64,000 nucleotides of DNA. Origin: Acanthosepion pharaonis (taxonomy: Eukaryota > Mollusca > Cephalopoda > Sepiida > Sepiidae). Numbering within the stretch: the first letter of the stretch is position 1; each line of letters starts with the position of its first letter. This document shows, in pieces, positions 61,311-64,000 of this stretch. The notes under the pieces are model-generated. The model had not been told where the DNA came from and did no database searches. It was given only the letters and a program-made list of their open reading frames with translations. Where the stretch lies: the NCBI GenBank assembly GCA_903632075.3, contig CAHIKZ030001813.1, forward strand, positions 7,836,501-7,900,500, written 5' to 3'. The translations under genes were made by a program, and so were the position numbers.

Positions 61311-62099
61311 ATACAAACATCGACATATTTAATTCGAAGATATCGAAAGAGGAAATTATATAAAGCCATTCCCAAAAGATGCATTGTCGTAAATTTAAAA
61401 GAATGTAAAAAAAAAAATAATTGCATATAAAATATGAGTAATAGTTAAATCTTTTGATAGGATTCAAGTCTTGCAGTCACTGATATACAGTACGTATGTG
61501 CGTCATATTTGGAAATCATTTTCTTAGGTTAGGATGAATTGTAACAGCCAGATATCGTATCGGCTTAACATTAAGGCCGGTGCGTTGGCTTTCGAACGAA
61601 TGATAATTGTAATGGAATTATAACCCGTTTCCTTATGGAAGTATTTGGTATTTATTGACCAAGCAGCCATTACTACTGTCGGTTGGAATTTATCAATATT
61701 TTTCTTGAAACAATTCTTTAGGTTTCTAAAGCTCAGTACCTATTAATATTCTTTCATGTATTGATGGGTTGGCTTCTAAACTTTTCTTTGGATTACTGTG
61801 AAACGTCAACATCTTATCTCATTATTTTTTCTTCATGTTACGTCTGATATCCGTTTTTGTTGTGGTCGTAGTTAAAAATGTGCTCAATTTTCTGTAATCT
61901 GGTAGAATTCTTTGTTTGCGATTCTCTATCGCCAGTTCACATTTTTCAATGTAGGATGGTATTCTCCAAGACACAGGATTCACTTGGTCAAAACAATTTT
62001 TCAGCATTGATCCGAGGAATCGATTGCATACAGCAGGCAGTTTACATATTTCTGAAAGGGTTTGGAGCCATGAATGACATCCATATCAAATGCTCGGTC
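61311..62099. other. Stretch left of the LINE family L-B relics
   Basis: The right part may be the decayed N-terminal side of the LINE at 62100, but no block could be placed with confidence. Frames at 61243-61467 and 61822-62007 (minus) are unrecognised. Confidence 0.4.
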
Positions 62100-63130
62100 T
62101 GACTAGCGTATATACAGAGATACCTCGAGTTTTTAAATTACAGTTTTGTTTCTTCAGCTATATCCACCAGGACTCTATCCTTGGTCATATTTTGTTTTTA
62201 ATTCTTATCAACGACCATAGCGATGGCATCAGCACTAGACTTGATATCTCTTCTGATTACATAAACATTTGCCCCTGTCTCCATAGTAAATCCGATCAGT
62301 TTGATATGGTCAAATTTGCAAGCGATGTCAAAAAAGAACTTCAATATGTTTTTAAATGAGGCAATGGATGACTTGCAAATTATAACACAACCAAAACTAA
62401 ACTACCCACTGTTAACCAGCTGAGAGACCCCTTTTTGTATTTCATTTGCAGGGGCGGTGCGAAAACTCCAAAAGAGTGAATTGTTGCAACTTCTCGGCTG
62501 ACATGAATTGGACAGACCATACTGAATATATTGCTAAGTCAGCTGCTAAGAAGGTTGGTTGAGACAATTTTTCTCCCCATAATCTATCTTGCATATCTAT
62601 AAGTCTACCGTTCCTCCATGATTAAATTATTACTGACACATATGGTCCCGGGATCTGGCTATTTATCTAGAGATGCTTGATAAATACAAAGAATGAGCAG
62701 CGATATTTTTGGATGAGATCTAGCGTCACAGCATCTGTCAAGTTTTCCCCGTCGTAAAGTTATCTCCTTGAGACTTTTCTAGAAATACTTTCATGGTAAT
62801 TGTTCAGATGAGCTGTTCGCTATGGACTTTATGCATTTACGCCCAGTACTAAACTGGCGACGAGTTTTCACCAATTCACAGTTTTGGCTCAATGTAATCG
62901 GAAGTTTTATATTAACAAGTAATTTTCTCGCACTTCTCACTTGAGGAACTTTATTCTGACTCCGTGCTTTCCAGCCAATCTGTCGTGCTGATTACACTTT
63001 CTTTGTTCTGGCTTCTTAATTATGTTACTGTTTTATAATTCTTTAAGACTCAGTAACTCTTTTTATCTTAATGGCTTTACTGCCTTGCCTGTGTTGAACG
63101 TGCTCAAAAAATGGCGGCGTTCGGCAAAAC
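62100..63130 (+). pseudogene. LINE reverse transcriptase relic (family L-B), copy 1
   Basis: Plus-strand frames give SILGHILFLILINDHSDGIS and TRLDISSDYINICPCLHSKS (62170-62310), the RT core where the two catalytic Asp of the ADD motif would lie; only the first remains (SSDY). Further on come NELLQLLGL-like, NWTDHTEYIAKSAAKKVG (62500-62560), an RCLINTKNEQRYF block, and a C-terminal FYINK-FSRTSHLRNFILTPC segment near 62910-62970, the usual C-terminal end of jockey/CR1-like ORF2 proteins in animals. Stops and frameshifts throughout. The clade is my judgement from block order; it differs clearly from L-A. Confidence 0.8.
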
Positions 63131-63489
63131 TAGCTCTTGCGAATTTCATTCTATGTTCGAATTCTTTATTTTCTAAGCTAAATTTGTTATAACTGATCTA
63201 TACACCGATGTATTTGAAGTGTTAAGTATTTACATATTCCGCAAAGAGATAAGAATGAAACAATTTATTCATCCTTATCTAATGATTAACAGCAAGGTTG
63301 GCTTGATTCTCTAACCAGCCTAGGAGAAGGAAAAATTGAATTCATCATCTGCTAGGCCTGAGTCTAGCAAAGCTATCTTGTATAAAACGAATTTCGAAAA
63401 CCACAGAATCATCGACTAGAATTTAAATAAATATTTTTTGGAGGCTTTCTAGTATAAAGAACAAATAAACTAACCTGCCCTACATCAGC

Positions 63490-63900
63490 ATGGCTGATGC
63501 TAGACTCATGGAGCGCAACAAACTGCGGATTCTTGGGATCACGTTTTCAACTGACTTAAAGTGGAACAACTACATAGAATCAATAGCTGCATCAAGAGCA
63601 AGGAATGTCGGGTCATTGTGTCGTACCAGAAGGTTTTTCTCGTCAGAGTTCATGTTTCACATCTACACATCTACAATTCGTCCGTCCATTGAATAATGTT
63701 GTCCTATTTGGTCAGGTGTTCCTGCAAATCATTCCGAGGTTATTAACAAAATCCAAAAAAAGGATCTACAATGTAATCGATCCTGACTTGTCATTTGGAC
63801 ATCAGTCATTTTCTCCTCGACGTGGCTTCTCTCTGTCTTTTCTACAAATATTTTTATGGATCCAACTCTGATGAGCCTTTTCCGTGTCACGAAGACGCGG
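63490..63900 (+). pseudogene. LINE reverse transcriptase relic (family L-B), copy 2
   Basis: An open frame from the ATG at 63490 reads MADARLMERNKLRILGITFS, TDLKWNNYIESIAASRARNVG and SLCRTRRFFSSEF..IYTSTIRPSIE, then a stop, then CCPIWSGVPANHSEVINKIQ and frameshifted remains. These correspond to the same ORF2 section as 62480-62700 of copy 1, so it is a second copy lying about 0.4 kb after the first, not its continuation. It reaches close to the right edge of the window. Confidence 0.85.
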
Positions 63901-64000
63901 GTTTAAGCGTTCTGTTTGATTGGAATATAGGTACCACCCTATTAGTTTTTGAAATAGTTAAAAATAACGCCCACTACTATTCTAAGTGTGTCTTTGCTCG

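Overview
This window reads as intergenic, repeat-dominated DNA from an animal nuclear genome. Very long TA, CA/TG and mixed dinucleotide tracts, degraded mariner transposons, several relics of one non-LTR (LINE) family, tRNA-derived SINEs and solo LTRs on a strongly AT-rich background suggest a mollusc, most likely a coleoid cephalopod such as an octopus. That assignment is inference from repeat style, not from a diagnostic gene. I found no host protein-coding gene, rRNA or CRISPR. The open reading frames are low-complexity tracts, shadows of the satellite, or broken transposon proteins.

Layout. Positions 1-7485 are AT-rich DNA with many dinucleotide tracts, copies of a foldback repeat that always abuts such tracts, a retrotransposon Gag relic with a CCHC zinc knuckle (2821-2970, minus) and a solo LTR (5359-5627). 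Positions 7486-28790 are the dominant feature: about 90 tandem copies of a roughly 240-bp, comparatively GC-rich satellite monomer. Positions 28791-42330 return to AT-rich DNA with a second solo LTR, another complete foldback copy, a SINE and LINE relics. Positions 42331-49195 hold a 221-bp tandem duplication, a mariner relic, two small outlying groups of diverged satellite monomers, a 102-bp mariner-type MITE, a 39-bp minisatellite, a LINE relic and a SINE. Positions 49196-64000 hold a roughly 100-bp tandem repeat, a tRNA-like sequence with an inverted flank, a full-length but dead mariner (57049-58319), a LINE with a SINE inserted in it (58438-59525), and two fragments of a second LINE family at the right end.

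The satellite is the part worth a second look. Each monomer is almost entirely a chain of seven hairpins. Several stems show compensatory base changes between monomers, and one hairpin keeps a C(UNCG)G-type loop in which N is A, C, T or G in different copies. The array has higher-order organisation (4- and 5-monomer repeats at about 14.2-18.6 kb, a 3-monomer duplication at about 22.2-23.6 kb), a divergence gradient toward the right edge, and one hairpin module copied into unusual positions. Diverged relatives sit at 44.0-44.35 kb and 46.2 kb. I read this as a satellite built from, or still producing, a structured RNA. I do not recognise the family and cannot test transcription here.

The genes do not work together as a system. 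What links the elements is history: mobile elements nest in one another, and TA/CA tracts travel with some of them.
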